Both the position numbers and the translations under genes were made by a program. Below the pieces are notes generated by a model, which saw only the letters and a program-made list of their open reading frames with translations, was not told the origin of the DNA and did not search any database. A stretch of 64,000 nucleotides of DNA from Erysipelotrichaceae bacterium (GTDB lineage Bacteria > Bacillota_I > Bacilli_A > Erysipelotrichales > Erysipelotrichaceae), in contig JAFRAB010000048.1 in the NCBI GenBank assembly GCA_017405675.1, positions 1 through 64,000 on the forward strand, given 5' to 3'. Shown one piece after another: positions 52,815 through 63,584 of the stretch. The stretch's first letter is position 1. Each line of letters begins with the position of its first letter.

Positions 52815-55286
52815 TCAAGATCCTCTCTTTACATAATCGTGTGCTTGTCTAATGATGTTCTTGGCATAATCTAGATCGTCATCTTCGTGAAAATCCATGT
52901 AATGGTTTTTGGTCCATGTATATGAATCTGGAAGTTTTTTTACCAATCCCTTTTCATCTTGATAAACCATGTCCGGGAGAATGAAACGCATTCTTTTTTT
53001 GTAAAAGTGGATTTCTAAGAAAACGCCCTTGTCTTTGAATACTATGTAATTCTTTGTAGTACTTCTTGTTACATTGCTATCTAAAGAAAGGCAGTATTCT
53101 GACAAAGCATTGTAAACATCTATCTCATATTGTGGCTTTCCGTCTATTAACTCATGATATATTTCTTCAGAATAAACGTCTTCAACTCTCCTTGTTTCAA
53201 CTTTTTCCTTAAACACTGGCACAGTAACATCAGTTGAAAAATCACCATCTTCTATCATGAAATCAAGTCCCAATAGCATTTTACGGTCTGCTTTATTTGG
53301 AATAATGAAATCCCATTCATTTTCCATGAATGCCAGAATCTTTAATCCTCTATCTAATATTTCTTCACTTGTCCATTGAGAATACTTACTGACTTCTATT
53401 TCACTGTGGGATCCGTCAGAATAACCTCTTGGACTTCTGGTTTTCTTTTCGTCAAAAGAGTAATTCTGCAAAGTAGAATTAATGCTCATTGACAAAGGCA
53501 AAAGATTGCCCAATGTCCCTGTTAATCTCTTCTTCTGATTATCATCATAATTACCAAATCTACTTACCCAATATGGGTCTGATGCTGTTTGAGGGTATAT
53601 ATGCTCTACTGAATAGTGATCTTTTTCATCTTTCTTGAAGAAGTTTTCTGGCATAATCTTTTGACTGGCTTTATCTTTCATTAGGTATCTTTCATACTCA
53701 AACAGAACATACTTAACTGATGCCCAGCTATAGTAACCGCTATAATTCCTAAACCATCTATTGACTGATCCCATTAAGGTTGATGTGGTGGCAACCTTAT
53801 TATCGCTTAAGAAATCTATCTCATTCAGTTTTTCTAAGACATAATCAATTGCAACTTCTTTGACATATAACTGGTGAGCCAGGTTATAGAAATAGCTGTT
53901 TCTGTATGTTGAAAAGTATCCCGCATAACGGAAATGTAACAAGATGAATCTTTCTATCAGCTTAAGTGCTTTGAATTTATTCTCGTCTGAAATATCTTTT
54001 CTCGAAAGAATAACCATTATCATCGGTTTGAAATAGACAAATCCCAGCCTGTTCAGCCTTTCCAGCATCATCTTAATGTCACCGTTGGTTATGTCATCTG
54101 GAAAATGCAGCGAATACCAGAACGGGACCAACGATTTCATACTGCTTATATACTTAAATAAAGCATCGATGGTCAGTTTCTCCCCTTTTTCAGCCACCTG
54201 TGGTTCTTCAGTTGTGTCTACTGCATCAACCTCAATAGCATCTTCCGGATACTCTTCTTGTATTTCGGTCAGTTTATACTGGCTTGTATATTTTGTTTCA
54301 ATGTTCTGTTGCGTGAAATAATCATTCAGCAGGAAGTTGGTGTAATTCATTTTATTTGATCTTGAATAACCAAAATAGACAATCCAATGTGCCTGTAAGA
54401 ATTCATCATCATTCAATGGTCTAGTTTTGTTTTTACCCATGCAAGCATAGACTGTCTTCCATGTTTCATTTATTTCGTTTCTAACTTTATTGAGTTCATC
54501 TTCCGGGGCATGGAAAATAGTCGACAGATAAATCAACCTGTTTTTCAGTAGTTCCAGATTTGACAATCGTTTTCCTCTGTTATTCATGGTTTCAAAAGCA
54601 ATAAACACATTGAAATCATTGTCTATGAAATAAATGTTAAACTTCATTTTCTGGGTGATTTTTTTAAACACGTCTTCCAGTGCGGAGACGCCTTCTTTTT
54701 CTACTAAATCTTTAATATGCTCTTTAAAAAACTCTTTCGCATTCTCAAGATTTAAAGTGTAGAAAGTCTCATTAACAATACCCGGATTTTGTTCTTCAAG
54801 TATTTTGTATTTAAAGAATTCATAACTAGGATTATCTGTTTCATATCCAAACTTAAAAGTCCTGATCATTGTTGAATCAGGTTTTGCTATAACCAGATAC
54901 TGTTCTTTAATATCGCTTAATCTTAGACTGTTGACAAAAATCTGAGTTAATTCTTTTCCTGGATTCTGTTGCTCATAATAGTTCACTATTTCATTGATAA
55001 GGATAATAAAAGTGGTTAACCTTTGTTGACCGTCAACGACATGATATGCTTTATAGCCCCAATTATCTAAAATCCATTTTTCGTCATTCCATCCGGAAGT
55101 ATATTCACCATTCAGCTCTTTAAGAGAGATCATTCCGGTATAGTGTTCTCTATTTGGAAGCAGATTTAAAATATCACTCCATAATTCTTCCAACTGGAGA
55201 TTTCCCCATGAATATCCCCTTTGATAATCCGGAATTCTGAATAATTTCTTTGCAAACAAATCTGATAATGATACTAAATCGTTCAT
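52815..55286 (-). CDS. DUF262/DUF1524 (GmrSD-like) restriction protein
   Basis: About 823 residues. The N-terminal DUF262 domain shows IPDYQRGYSW (about 17-26), DGQQRLTTF (about 84-92) and a later NNRGKRLSNLELLKNR. The C-terminal DUF1524 HNH-type nuclease domain has SVEHIYPQ. This order and size match GmrSD, a nucleotide-dependent type IV restriction enzyme that cuts modified phage DNA. The start is the second ATG (55286), whose spacing to AAGGA is better. Its start overlaps the end of the DUF2971 gene. Confidence 0.9.
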   Translation of the reverse strand: MNDLVSLSDLFAKKLFRIPDYQRGYSWGNLQLEELWSDILNLLPNREHYTGMISLKELNGEYTSGWNDEKWILDNWGYKAYHVVDGQQRLTTFIILINEIVNYYEQQNPGKELTQIFVNSLRLSDIKEQYLVIAKPDSTMIRTFKFGYETDNPSYEFFKYKILEEQNPGIVNETFYTLNLENAKEFFKEHIKDLVEKEGVSALEDVFKKITQKMKFNIYFIDNDFNVFIAFETMNNRGKRLSNLELLKNRLIYLSTIFHAPEDELNKVRNEINETWKTVYACMGKNKTRPLNDDEFLQAHWIVYFGYSRSNKMNYTNFLLNDYFTQQNIETKYTSQYKLTEIQEEYPEDAIEVDAVDTTEEPQVAEKGEKLTIDALFKYISSMKSLVPFWYSLHFPDDITNGDIKMMLERLNRLGFVYFKPMIMVILSRKDISDENKFKALKLIERFILLHFRYAGYFSTYRNSYFYNLAHQLYVKEVAIDYVLEKLNEIDFLSDNKVATTSTLMGSVNRWFRNYSGYYSWASVKYVLFEYERYLMKDKASQKIMPENFFKKDEKDHYSVEHIYPQTASDPYWVSRFGNYDDNQKKRLTGTLGNLLPLSMSINSTLQNYSFDEKKTRSPRGYSDGSHSEIEVSKYSQWTSEEILDRGLKILAFMENEWDFIIPNKADRKMLLGLDFMIEDGDFSTDVTVPVFKEKVETRRVEDVYSEEIYHELIDGKPQYEIDVYNALSEYCLSLDSNVTRSTTKNYIVFKDKGVFLEIHFYKKRMRFILPDMVYQDEKGLVKKLPDSYTWTKNHYMDFHEDDDLDYAKNIIRQAHDYVKRGS

Positions 55287-56332
55287 ATACATTCTTCCTT
55301 TTCTTCAATTAAAGGTTTGTATCTTATTTTCATTGTTTCAAAATCTTCATATTGGTAGAAGACCTTGAAACCTTTTTCTTCACTTAATTTGATTAGTTCT
55401 TGCTTATTATACTCTGATACTTTGGATCCTAAATACACTGCTTTAATTGGAGGTGCTGGAAATCTCTCTTCCTTATCTCCAATTACTCTCCATTCCTCTT
55501 GCAAAGACCATTCCTTGTTCTTTGTGCACATTGCTTTTAGAATCCATTTGTAGAAATATCGTTCTGCTTGCTTTGATTCTCCCTTAAACGCTAGAGCAAT
55601 CAAATCGAAGAATAGTTTCAGTGGATCTGCGTCTCGTCTATTTGAATAGTTAACAGGAAGAAGCCTTGCTTTTAGTGTTTTTAGAGCAGAAGCAATGTCA
55701 TACTCAATCATCATTCCTTCGCGTTTTGCTCCATACATTTCCCACATTATTTGGCTATCTTTGAATGTAGTAAGAGAATGAATTCCAATGGTATCCTTTA
55801 GTCTTCTCAATATACTAAAGAATTGTTCTACATTGCTCTGAAAAACAGGATCATTCATTTTGCTTTCTATTTCAATCCATAGCTGATCTTTTCTATATTT
55901 GTTAGCTTCCTGGTTGTAGAACTCTTCTATTTTCCTTCTTGATGACCTACTTCCTATTTTTTGTTTAATTTTCGTAAATTCGTCATCAAACTTAGGATTA
56001 ACCCCCTTTATTGAATCAAGAAGATACCATATATAATTGCCTTCAAATTTATCCTCAGAAATGTTTGAGAAGGTTTCATTAAAGAAACGCATAGCGACCT
56101 CAAACGAATCATCTAATTTATCTGCAGGACACATATACAAATAGCGGTTCTTTATTGCATCAATGTAATACTCATTAATAGAACAATACTTGTATAGGCG
56201 ATCAGGAATCATTTTGAAATTTGCACCAATACCAGTATCGCTACTTATTTCACCATGGGTAAAAGCCAAAGGAAAATACACAGAAGCTCTGCTAATAAAC
56301 TCTGTGTAATTTATCTTTGCTGCTTTTGTCAT
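55283..56332 (-). CDS. DUF2971 family protein
   Basis: 349 residues. The family pattern is seen in LYKYCSINEYYIDAI, ADKLDDSFE, IGIHSLTTFKDSQIMW and REGMMIEYD, and near the end EWRVIGD and KAVYLGSKVSE. DUF2971 proteins are frequent in defence loci but have no known activity; the MW.YG...G.E.EWR pattern looks like an enzyme active region. GGAGGG precedes the ATG. Its stop overlaps the GmrSD-like gene start, so the two are coupled. Confidence 0.82.
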   Translation of the reverse strand: MTKAAKINYTEFISRASVYFPLAFTHGEISSDTGIGANFKMIPDRLYKYCSINEYYIDAIKNRYLYMCPADKLDDSFEVAMRFFNETFSNISEDKFEGNYIWYLLDSIKGVNPKFDDEFTKIKQKIGSRSSRRKIEEFYNQEANKYRKDQLWIEIESKMNDPVFQSNVEQFFSILRRLKDTIGIHSLTTFKDSQIMWEMYGAKREGMMIEYDIASALKTLKARLLPVNYSNRRDADPLKLFFDLIALAFKGESKQAERYFYKWILKAMCTKNKEWSLQEEWRVIGDKEERFPAPPIKAVYLGSKVSEYNKQELIKLSEEKGFKVFYQYEDFETMKIRYKPLIEEKEECI

Positions 56333-56443
56333 TTAGTAACCCTCCTGCTTAAATATATAGTTATTAGTCCATTAACAAACATTGAATAAAGGTTTTGTGT
56401 GAGAGTTCACCGCTTTGATTCATAGCCCTTTAAACAATATATA

Positions 56444-57082
56444 TCAGATATCGATATTAGGCTCTGCCTCTTTTTTCCAATCAATCTCAACAGAATTCTT
56501 AAGTGTCTGCTCAATCAACTGTTTATTCTTTTTGATTAAGTGTTGTTGATCTTCATAGTAACGATTCGCACTTTCTTTATTCCACTGATAATCGTCATAG
56601 CAATCTAAGCATTGGCTTACCAAGTCACTAATTTGTCTAAGAGATTTCTTTTTGTATTTTTTATAATATCGATTAACTATGTCTATACTGATTCTATTAT
56701 TTAAATGGGTGCTATATTTTACCGACATCATTTCTTCAAGAGCAATTAATAATTCTTCTTTTGAATATGATGCAACAAGGCTTTCATCAAACTCTAAGAA
56801 TAACTTCTCTACCTCTGTTTTATACTGAAGTGTTTGCCCGTTTGGAACAAGATAAGTTTTATCAATAACTCCATCTCCAACCCACTTTGGTTGAAAGCAA
56901 TGCCTTATTAGATGCTCTATGTGGTATTTATTTTTGCATTGGTCACATTGAATTGTCTCATCATAACATCCTGATCTGATCCTGTTCCAGTCATCAGTTT
57001 CAGTATAAACTCCCCTATGAAGGTATCCATTCCCACATGCACATTTCGCAATTTCTTTGTATTCAATTCTATCCCAACTCAT
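56444..57082 (-). CDS. zinc-ribbon protein downstream of hsdS
   Basis: 212 residues. Cysteines in KCACGNGYLHRG and QCDQCKNKYHIEHLIRHC form a likely zinc-binding module in the first 60 residues. The rest is helical with many charged residues, and no membrane helix is present. It overlaps the 3' end of hsdS by 14 bases in another frame, so it is translationally coupled to the type I system. I do not recognise a family; an accessory or specificity-modulating role is speculation. Confidence 0.65.
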   Translation of the reverse strand: MSWDRIEYKEIAKCACGNGYLHRGVYTETDDWNRIRSGCYDETIQCDQCKNKYHIEHLIRHCFQPKWVGDGVIDKTYLVPNGQTLQYKTEVEKLFLEFDESLVASYSKEELLIALEEMMSVKYSTHLNNRISIDIVNRYYKKYKKKSLRQISDLVSQCLDCYDDYQWNKESANRYYEDQQHLIKKNKQLIEQTLKNSVEIDWKKEAEPNIDI

Positions 57083-58361
57083 TTTTTGTCCCCTTGAGCG
57101 TCACTTGTCCATTCATTAACATAGGTAACAGCCAATCGCGAAGAGACGAAAGGCTCTGGTTTTCTTCTTGGCATTCCTTCATTTTCATAAATAGAGGAGT
57201 GACCTTTTCTTCAAAACGCTTATGAACTTGGTTGTTTGACATCAGAAAAGGAACATTTTCAAGAATAGTGTTATTTAAGATTGGCATAGTTGATCCGCCT
57301 GACTTTTGGTTCCAATACCCAGCGTTTTTTAAATCTTGAAGGTACATGAGCAAAAAGAATTTTCCAACTTTATTTTCATCTGGAGTTATCTTTGCTAAAC
57401 GACTAACTATAATACCCTTTTCATATTCTGATTCAACGATACCAAGCAATCCCAATGTACCTGTTTTCGAAATAATAATATCTCCATTACGCGCTGTGCT
57501 TCTCTTAACTTCTTCATATTTCTTTTCGGTCAAAAAATGCTTAGGTTTATCCACGATAAATCTACCATTTAGCTGTTCCATTTCATAAACTGGGACTCCT
57601 TCTGAAACATATTCGCTGATTTTCATCTGCGTACCAAATGGACCATCAACAATAGCATATTTATCTTGAGAAATAATGTCATTAAGTGTTTTCAACTCCC
57701 ATCCTTCAGGAATCTCTCTTTTCAGTGCTTCATTCCACACCATCTTCCCACCGGATGACTTAAATGGTCTACCATCTTCATTTGGGAAATCAAACTGCAA
57801 AAACCAATAATCATATATTGTTTTAGCAATGTTTTCAAGTTCAGAAGAGATCTTGTTGTTGTTGATGGTTTTAGCATCTAAAATCGTTAACGCTTTTGCG
57901 ATGCTTTTTTGTGTATCAATATCCGGTAAATCAACTTCATACTGTTCCATAGAAGCCTTGGATACTTCTTTAAAGGTTGTTCCCGATCCGAGAGCTTCAA
58001 TCTCTTTAATATGATACTTTAAATAGTAATAAAGATATTCAACATCACATTTCTCAGAATCAATTACAAGACTTTTAAACCCTTGATTTGTACAACAATC
58101 AATTGTATTAATTGCTAATAATCCTATTGGTGCTCTAGAAGACATCAGTATATTACCTGCAGGAATCATTTCTGTTGAACAACTATCATATCCTTTTTTT
58201 GTAATTGTCCTTTCACCATGGCAAAAATATTTACTATTTTGATCAGATAAGTCTTTTGGAGTAGCCCAAATTATATCTCCATCATAGTATTCTGGGTGTT
58301 CGGTTGAAGGTGTCGCACCATTTACTACTTTTGCAATGCTACCAATAGCTACTCTAGTCAT
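57069..58361 (-). CDS. hsdS: type I restriction enzyme specificity subunit
   Basis: 430 residues with two target-recognition domains, each followed by a conserved helix. The first begins near VAIGSIAKVVNGATPSTEHPEYY, ends in ISSELENIAKTIYDYW, and the second starts after EIPEGWELKTLNDI. This two-domain form recognises a bipartite DNA site. Its start overlaps the end of hsdM by 8 bases. A single copy is present and no inverted repeats flank it, so no sign of phase-variable shuffling is seen. Confidence 0.95.
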   Translation of the reverse strand: MTRVAIGSIAKVVNGATPSTEHPEYYDGDIIWATPKDLSDQNSKYFCHGERTITKKGYDSCSTEMIPAGNILMSSRAPIGLLAINTIDCCTNQGFKSLVIDSEKCDVEYLYYYLKYHIKEIEALGSGTTFKEVSKASMEQYEVDLPDIDTQKSIAKALTILDAKTINNNKISSELENIAKTIYDYWFLQFDFPNEDGRPFKSSGGKMVWNEALKREIPEGWELKTLNDIISQDKYAIVDGPFGTQMKISEYVSEGVPVYEMEQLNGRFIVDKPKHFLTEKKYEEVKRSTARNGDIIISKTGTLGLLGIVESEYEKGIIVSRLAKITPDENKVGKFFLLMYLQDLKNAGYWNQKSGGSTMPILNNTILENVPFLMSNNQVHKRFEEKVTPLFMKMKECQEENQSLSSLRDWLLPMLMNGQVTLKGTKNELG

Positions 58362-60036
58362 AATTTATCCTCTCAAGCTGTTGCTTAATCTCATCTTCAA
58401 GAGTTTTTCCTTCAGAAAACAACTCATTTAAAGTATTTTTATACTCATTTATCTTCGCTTCAAACTCTTCTGATGTTAATTCTACATATTCAATCTTGAC
58501 CTCAAAGAATTGTCCAGCAGAGAACGAATAGTTTTTCTCCTTAACCTGAGTATTTGTTACTACAACCGAGAAATCATCAATAAGTTCTTGCTTATTAAAT
58601 GTTTTTATTATTTTTTCTATTTCATTATCACGTAAAACAGTTCTTTGGTTCTTACCTTCTTTTCTCTTTTCACCAAGTTTTGATGCATCAACAAGGATAA
58701 CCTTGTCATCATCCTCTGTTTTTGTTTTATCAATAAACAGTACAGAGACGTTGGTTCCTGTGTTCGCAAAAATATTACTAGGCATGGATACAACACCTTT
58801 TAACCAATTGTTGTCAATTAACTTTTGTCTAATTCCTTTTTCAATTCCAGCTTGTGCGGTCAAGAAACCGGTTGGGCATACAACTGCTGCTTTTCCATTG
58901 TCTTTAAGGCTCCACAAAACATGCTGAATAAATGGTAAGTAAATTGCCATAGATTCTTTTTTTGCGTTTGGAATCTTTGGTATACCGGCAAAAAATCTGT
59001 CGGTATCAGCCCAGTTATTCTCTATAGCATCTCTTGTCTTGCTGAAATCAAGTTTGAACGGTGGATTTATAGTTATATAATCAAACTTCTTATATCCACT
59101 TGATGGATCATGGTTAATATTGTATTGAGATGGAGATAATAATGAATCACCCTGAACAATATTATCTAAACTCTCTGTTAATCCATTTAACATCATGTTC
59201 AAACGTAAGAAACGAGTAGATTTTGTAGATACATCCTGAGTATATACTCTAGCCCTATTACCAAATTTTCCATGGCCCAATTCATTAGCTAAATGTAAGA
59301 CCAAAGATCCGGATCCTGCAGCGCAGTCTAAAACCTCATACAATCTATCATCTTCAACAGTTGACATACCAACTAGTATTTTAGCGATGATATTTGAAAC
59401 AGATTGCGGTGTGAAATATTCAGCATACGTACCGCTTGCTACGTTGTAGTTTTTTATCAGGTATTCGAAAATGGTTGAATAAAAGTCAAAATTCCCATTA
59501 AATGCAGCTGTAAAATCAAACTTCTCTTCAGAAATAATTCCAAAAATAGCAATCGCAAAATCATTTCTTTTAGAACGGTCGATAATGTTTTCTGTTATAC
59601 GGCTAAATAACGGTTGCTTTTCTCCTCCTGAGGTTTCAACCTTAAACTTATCATTTTCCGGATAACCAGATATTCTTTCTAGAGCATCATCAAATAAAGT
59701 ACTGAAATCAGGACGACTAGTTTTGTTAATCAATGCCTCAATTGTATCATCTTGATGGAAAACTACATCTGTAGGATGAGCATCATAGAATGCATCTAAT
59801 TCATCATTCTCATTTTTCAACAGTTCTTCAACAGTTTCATCCATCTCTTCAGCAAATGCTTTGAGATTGAACATATACTTATCATTTAAGAACTTATAGA
59901 GGAAAACACCTGTTACTACGTCTTCTTCACCTGCTGTGTTTGACAATCCATTTTGAGAACATAACCCCTGGAGATCATCAATCATTTCATTGATTTTCAT
60001 CTCAAGTGCATAATAATCTGTTTGTTTTTCAGCCAT
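58354..60036 (-). CDS. hsdM: type I restriction enzyme modification subunit
   Basis: 560 residues. The N-terminal helical HsdM domain is followed by the SAM-dependent adenine methylase: FTPQSVSNIIAKI, VLDCAAGSGSLVLHLA (motif I) and the catalytic NPPF (in YITINPPFKLDFS). It modifies adenines at the site read by HsdS and is needed for both methylation and restriction. It lies between hsdR (15 bases upstream) and hsdS. Confidence 0.97.
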   Translation of the reverse strand: MAEKQTDYYALEMKINEMIDDLQGLCSQNGLSNTAGEEDVVTGVFLYKFLNDKYMFNLKAFAEEMDETVEELLKNENDELDAFYDAHPTDVVFHQDDTIEALINKTSRPDFSTLFDDALERISGYPENDKFKVETSGGEKQPLFSRITENIIDRSKRNDFAIAIFGIISEEKFDFTAAFNGNFDFYSTIFEYLIKNYNVASGTYAEYFTPQSVSNIIAKILVGMSTVEDDRLYEVLDCAAGSGSLVLHLANELGHGKFGNRARVYTQDVSTKSTRFLRLNMMLNGLTESLDNIVQGDSLLSPSQYNINHDPSSGYKKFDYITINPPFKLDFSKTRDAIENNWADTDRFFAGIPKIPNAKKESMAIYLPFIQHVLWSLKDNGKAAVVCPTGFLTAQAGIEKGIRQKLIDNNWLKGVVSMPSNIFANTGTNVSVLFIDKTKTEDDDKVILVDASKLGEKRKEGKNQRTVLRDNEIEKIIKTFNKQELIDDFSVVVTNTQVKEKNYSFSAGQFFEVKIEYVELTSEEFEAKINEYKNTLNELFSEGKTLEDEIKQQLERINYD

Positions 60037-60050
60037 TCTAATACCTCTCT

Positions 60051-63000
60051 TTATCTGAAATTCTGTAAGTTTGTATAAAGATCAGATAACAGTTTCTGGA
60101 TCCAATCTTTTAAATTCAATTTCTTATATAATCCTGCTTTAAGAAGTCCTTTTACAACCTTCTTTTTAGCTTCATCTATAAAACCTTCTCTTCCCTGGAC
60201 AATTAAAATGTTAGTATCTATTCCTTCTTTGATTTCTGAATAGATATACTGCACTGCTGCTTCAATATCTTTGTTATCCAATTCAGGTCTATCAACTATG
60301 ATATCCTGGTATGTCTTAACTAATGCAAAATTACCATCGTAGATACTTGCCAAGCGTTCATTTTCAGCGTTAATTGCTATTGCTTGTGCCAGCAACTCTC
60401 TCATTTCTTCTGTGAGACTATCCAAATCATCAATTGACATCATGTTCATTCTTGAGAAGAGGATCTGTAATGCTGCGTCTAAGTTGACCATCTTGATATC
60501 GCTCTTGTTCCGGTTTTTATTAATCTCTGCTTTAACCTTAGTAAGTGTATCGGTAAACTTAACATACCTTGGATCATCAGGGTTGAACTTACCTAAATCA
60601 ATTATTGAAATAGATGTTTTTATAAACTCATAGACTATTTCCACTACTTCTTCATCAGATATGATTTCAAGCATTCTTACAGGTGATTCCTGTAAATTAA
60701 TGAAGTCGATTCTTTCCTGTGTCAGACGAAGCTTCTTTTTAATCAAATCAAAATCAATTTGAGCAGCATCTTCCATAGCATTTGAAAGCATAAACTCAAC
60801 ATAACAATCCTTAATACCATTAAGCTGATGTTTAATCTTTAACAAGATCTGCTTAGTGAACCACGTAAGCTTCTGGGAGAACTTTTCTAAATCGTCCTCA
60901 TTGTTGATGTTATTAAGCTCTGTTAAGTATTTATTGTATTTCTCACGAATGCTATTAACATCTACAACAAGACCTGCTAAAGAATTATGCTCACCATCTT
61001 CATCACCAATATTAATATCTGCTTCTAATTCTTTTAAGTAGTCTTCTAATGTTCTATCGTATTCTTCTTCAATGTCGACAAAGTCCGTTATATATCCATA
61101 ATGATATACTTTACCATTTGGAGATTTATACGGTCTATTAACCCTAGAAATGGTTTGTAAAAGGTTCTGAGCATGTGGTCCTCTTAGCAAATACATCTTC
61201 TTTAATCGAGAAACGTCATACCCTGTAGTTAACATATATTCAACAATTAAAAGATCAGGTCTTCCATCATACTTGAATTCTTTCTGATTATTCTTATTTG
61301 CCTCGCTCTGTAATGGGTTTCCCTCGTCCGAGATAACAAGTCCAGTGGAGAGTGATGAATTATCATGGAACCAATCATGAAGTTTCTTTGCTTGAGGATT
61401 TGTACGGCAGACAATCATACCACCTATAGAATTATCCATATTAACAATTCTGAAATTCTTAAAGTCTTTATCGATCCAGTTGCCTAAATATCTTATATAA
61501 GGATCGCTCTCGAATACATCGGCCTTATTTAAGTCCGGATCTTCCATCTGAAGATTGTTCTTTATTTCAGTTTTTACTACTGTATCTATCTTTTCTTTCT
61601 TTATTCTGAGTGTGTACCCATCAGCAATTGATTTATCGTAGAAATACTTATGAATGTAATCGCCAAACTTAAGATTTGAACGTTCCTTCTTGCTCAATAG
61701 CGGTGTTCCGGTAAGAGCAATAAATACAGCATTAGGATCACATAAGATCAGGTTTTTAAAGTATGCGCCGTTCTTTGCGTATGATCTATGAGCTTCATCA
61801 ATAAAGAATACTCTTTGAATGTCGGCATCATAAGCGTTTTGCGCCTGTGGCATTGCTTCTTCAAACTTCTGAATATTGACCACGACAAACTCACCGATTG
61901 TATCATCATCGGTTTTCTTCTTCAGTATTCTATTTAATTCCTTTCCAAAGGATTCTCTACTCTGTGCGTTTACCACAGAGAAGTATCTATTTGAAAACTC
62001 ACCATTGTCCTGGCGTAATAGTTCCAACCTATCGACCACAAAGAAGAAACGGGTAATTATATCTTTCTTTGCATAATAATCTTTTATAATTCCGTTACAA
62101 TATGCAGCTAACTCTGTTTTCCCACTACCCTGAGTGTGCCAGATAATTCCTCTCTTCTCTCCTTTATCTAATCTCCGGATAAGGTTTCTAGCAGCAAAGA
62201 ACTGTGGATATCTCATAATATGCTTTTCTGGAGGATTATCATTGCTTGCTTTTATGTAGATCAATCCATTTTTAATGATATATAACAGTCTTTCTTTATC
62301 GAAAACTGATGTAACAAACTGGTTACAAGGTGTATCTACAACATTATTAGTTTTAAACTCTGATGAATCAAAATTAGCAGGATCATATCCTAAATCACTA
62401 ATGTATTCTCTGCATTCATCGTCATCAAGTTGAATGTATGGATAATTATTATGATAATTAGCTTCATCCTCTCTAAAGAATGAGAATGTTGTTTTATTTC
62501 CGTTTGGTGTTGTGTAGAAAGATCCGGCTTTAACCATTTCAATATCATCATTATCTTCGTTCTCGTAAGGCATGTTATTGGAGAATGAGACAATTTGAAT
62601 GAAATTGAAAAACTTTCTATAGGCAGGATTCTGCAGTCTCTTGTTAATCATTCGGTTGAATTCTTCCTGAATTCCACCATCATTATTAGGCTTTTTAACC
62701 TCCAAGAAAGCAAGAGGCATGCCATTTATCAAAACATTGATATCCGGTCTAAACGATCCTTCTTCAGTATCTTTTTCGATTGTGAATGGGAGCTCATCAA
62801 CAACAGCGAAATCATTATTATCAAAGTTATCAAAATCAACCAGCTTTATGTCAGCCGTTGTATCAGTAAGTCGTTTATAAAAAGATCTACCTAAGTCGTT
62901 GTTTCTCATCAATGCATGAATTTCTGACAATAGTAAAAGAATATCATTGTCAGATATCGATTTATTATTAATCATTTCCAATGCAGGTTTAAATCTATTA

Positions 63001-63122
63001 ACAAATATCTTTGTGTCAAAATCTATATCCGACGTTTTTAGTGATTGATAACTATACCCCAGTCTCAAAAACTGAAATGTTGCAGGTATTTTTACTCTAG
63101 TATCTTCGTTAAATTGCTTCAT
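60051..63122 (-). CDS. hsdR: type I restriction enzyme endonuclease/translocase subunit
   Basis: 1023 residues. The N-terminal nuclease has RPDINVLINGMPLAFLEVKKP (Asp127, Glu141, Lys143). The SF2 motor has Walker A HTQGSGKTELAAY, FIDEAHRSYA (DEAH-type) and TISRVNRPYKS. The C-terminal helical region binds the methylase. It is the first gene of the hsd operon and complete, so with hsdM and hsdS the restriction system should be functional. An HTH gene on the same strand lies 83 bases upstream. Confidence 0.97.
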   Translation of the reverse strand: MKQFNEDTRVKIPATFQFLRLGYSYQSLKTSDIDFDTKIFVNRFKPALEMINNKSISDNDILLLLSEIHALMRNNDLGRSFYKRLTDTTADIKLVDFDNFDNNDFAVVDELPFTIEKDTEEGSFRPDINVLINGMPLAFLEVKKPNNDGGIQEEFNRMINKRLQNPAYRKFFNFIQIVSFSNNMPYENEDNDDIEMVKAGSFYTTPNGNKTTFSFFREDEANYHNNYPYIQLDDDECREYISDLGYDPANFDSSEFKTNNVVDTPCNQFVTSVFDKERLLYIIKNGLIYIKASNDNPPEKHIMRYPQFFAARNLIRRLDKGEKRGIIWHTQGSGKTELAAYCNGIIKDYYAKKDIITRFFFVVDRLELLRQDNGEFSNRYFSVVNAQSRESFGKELNRILKKKTDDDTIGEFVVVNIQKFEEAMPQAQNAYDADIQRVFFIDEAHRSYAKNGAYFKNLILCDPNAVFIALTGTPLLSKKERSNLKFGDYIHKYFYDKSIADGYTLRIKKEKIDTVVKTEIKNNLQMEDPDLNKADVFESDPYIRYLGNWIDKDFKNFRIVNMDNSIGGMIVCRTNPQAKKLHDWFHDNSSLSTGLVISDEGNPLQSEANKNNQKEFKYDGRPDLLIVEYMLTTGYDVSRLKKMYLLRGPHAQNLLQTISRVNRPYKSPNGKVYHYGYITDFVDIEEEYDRTLEDYLKELEADINIGDEDGEHNSLAGLVVDVNSIREKYNKYLTELNNINNEDDLEKFSQKLTWFTKQILLKIKHQLNGIKDCYVEFMLSNAMEDAAQIDFDLIKKKLRLTQERIDFINLQESPVRMLEIISDEEVVEIVYEFIKTSISIIDLGKFNPDDPRYVKFTDTLTKVKAEINKNRNKSDIKMVNLDAALQILFSRMNMMSIDDLDSLTEEMRELLAQAIAINAENERLASIYDGNFALVKTYQDIIVDRPELDNKDIEAAVQYIYSEIKEGIDTNILIVQGREGFIDEAKKKVVKGLLKAGLYKKLNLKDWIQKLLSDLYTNLQNFR

Positions 63123-63204
63123 CTCTACCGCTCCAATCTACTGTGATAATCTTATATTCCATTATTAGTCTAATAACTGTCTTGTGCAAAAAAACTGACT
63201 TGCC

Positions 63205-63411
63205 TTACTCATTAACAATCTCAGCAATATCATCAAAAGAACAGCGGAAGTATTCGCATATTTTGACAAGTATATTAACTCTGACATCCTCATTTTTCCC
63301 TAATTTGGCCAAAGCGTTTGTGCTGATCTTGGTTGCAGCAACTAGGTCCATCTTCTTCATGCCGTTCTCTTCTAGCTTTTTCCATAACTTTGCATAGCTT
63401 ACCTTTGCCAT
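63205..63411 (-). CDS. small XRE-type helix-turn-helix regulator
   Basis: 68 residues, all of it a Cro/CI-type HTH (SYAKLWKKLEENGMKKMDLVAATKI...). The size is typical of regulators that control restriction operons or stand beside McrBC systems. GAGGACAA precedes the ATG. It lies upstream of hsdR on the same strand and divergent from the mcrB-like gene, so it may control both. Confidence 0.85.
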   Translation of the reverse strand: MAKVSYAKLWKKLEENGMKKMDLVAATKISTNALAKLGKNEDVRVNILVKICEYFRCSFDDIAEIVNE

Positions 63412-63584
63412 AATATTGTCCTCATATTTCTTTTGTTTAGATAATTATATCATGAATACCATTTTATATTCTTTGCAAAATTCAAAAAATAATAATGTAA
63501 CAAGGAGCTGATCTAGCTAAGCAATCCTTTAATTAGTATAATTTATATGTAAATATGGAACATCCATAGGAAGGATACAGCATT

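Noticed and set aside
57069..58361. Phase-variable hsdS
   Set aside because: Only one hsdS copy, no partial hsdS, no recombinase gene and no inverted repeats are present.
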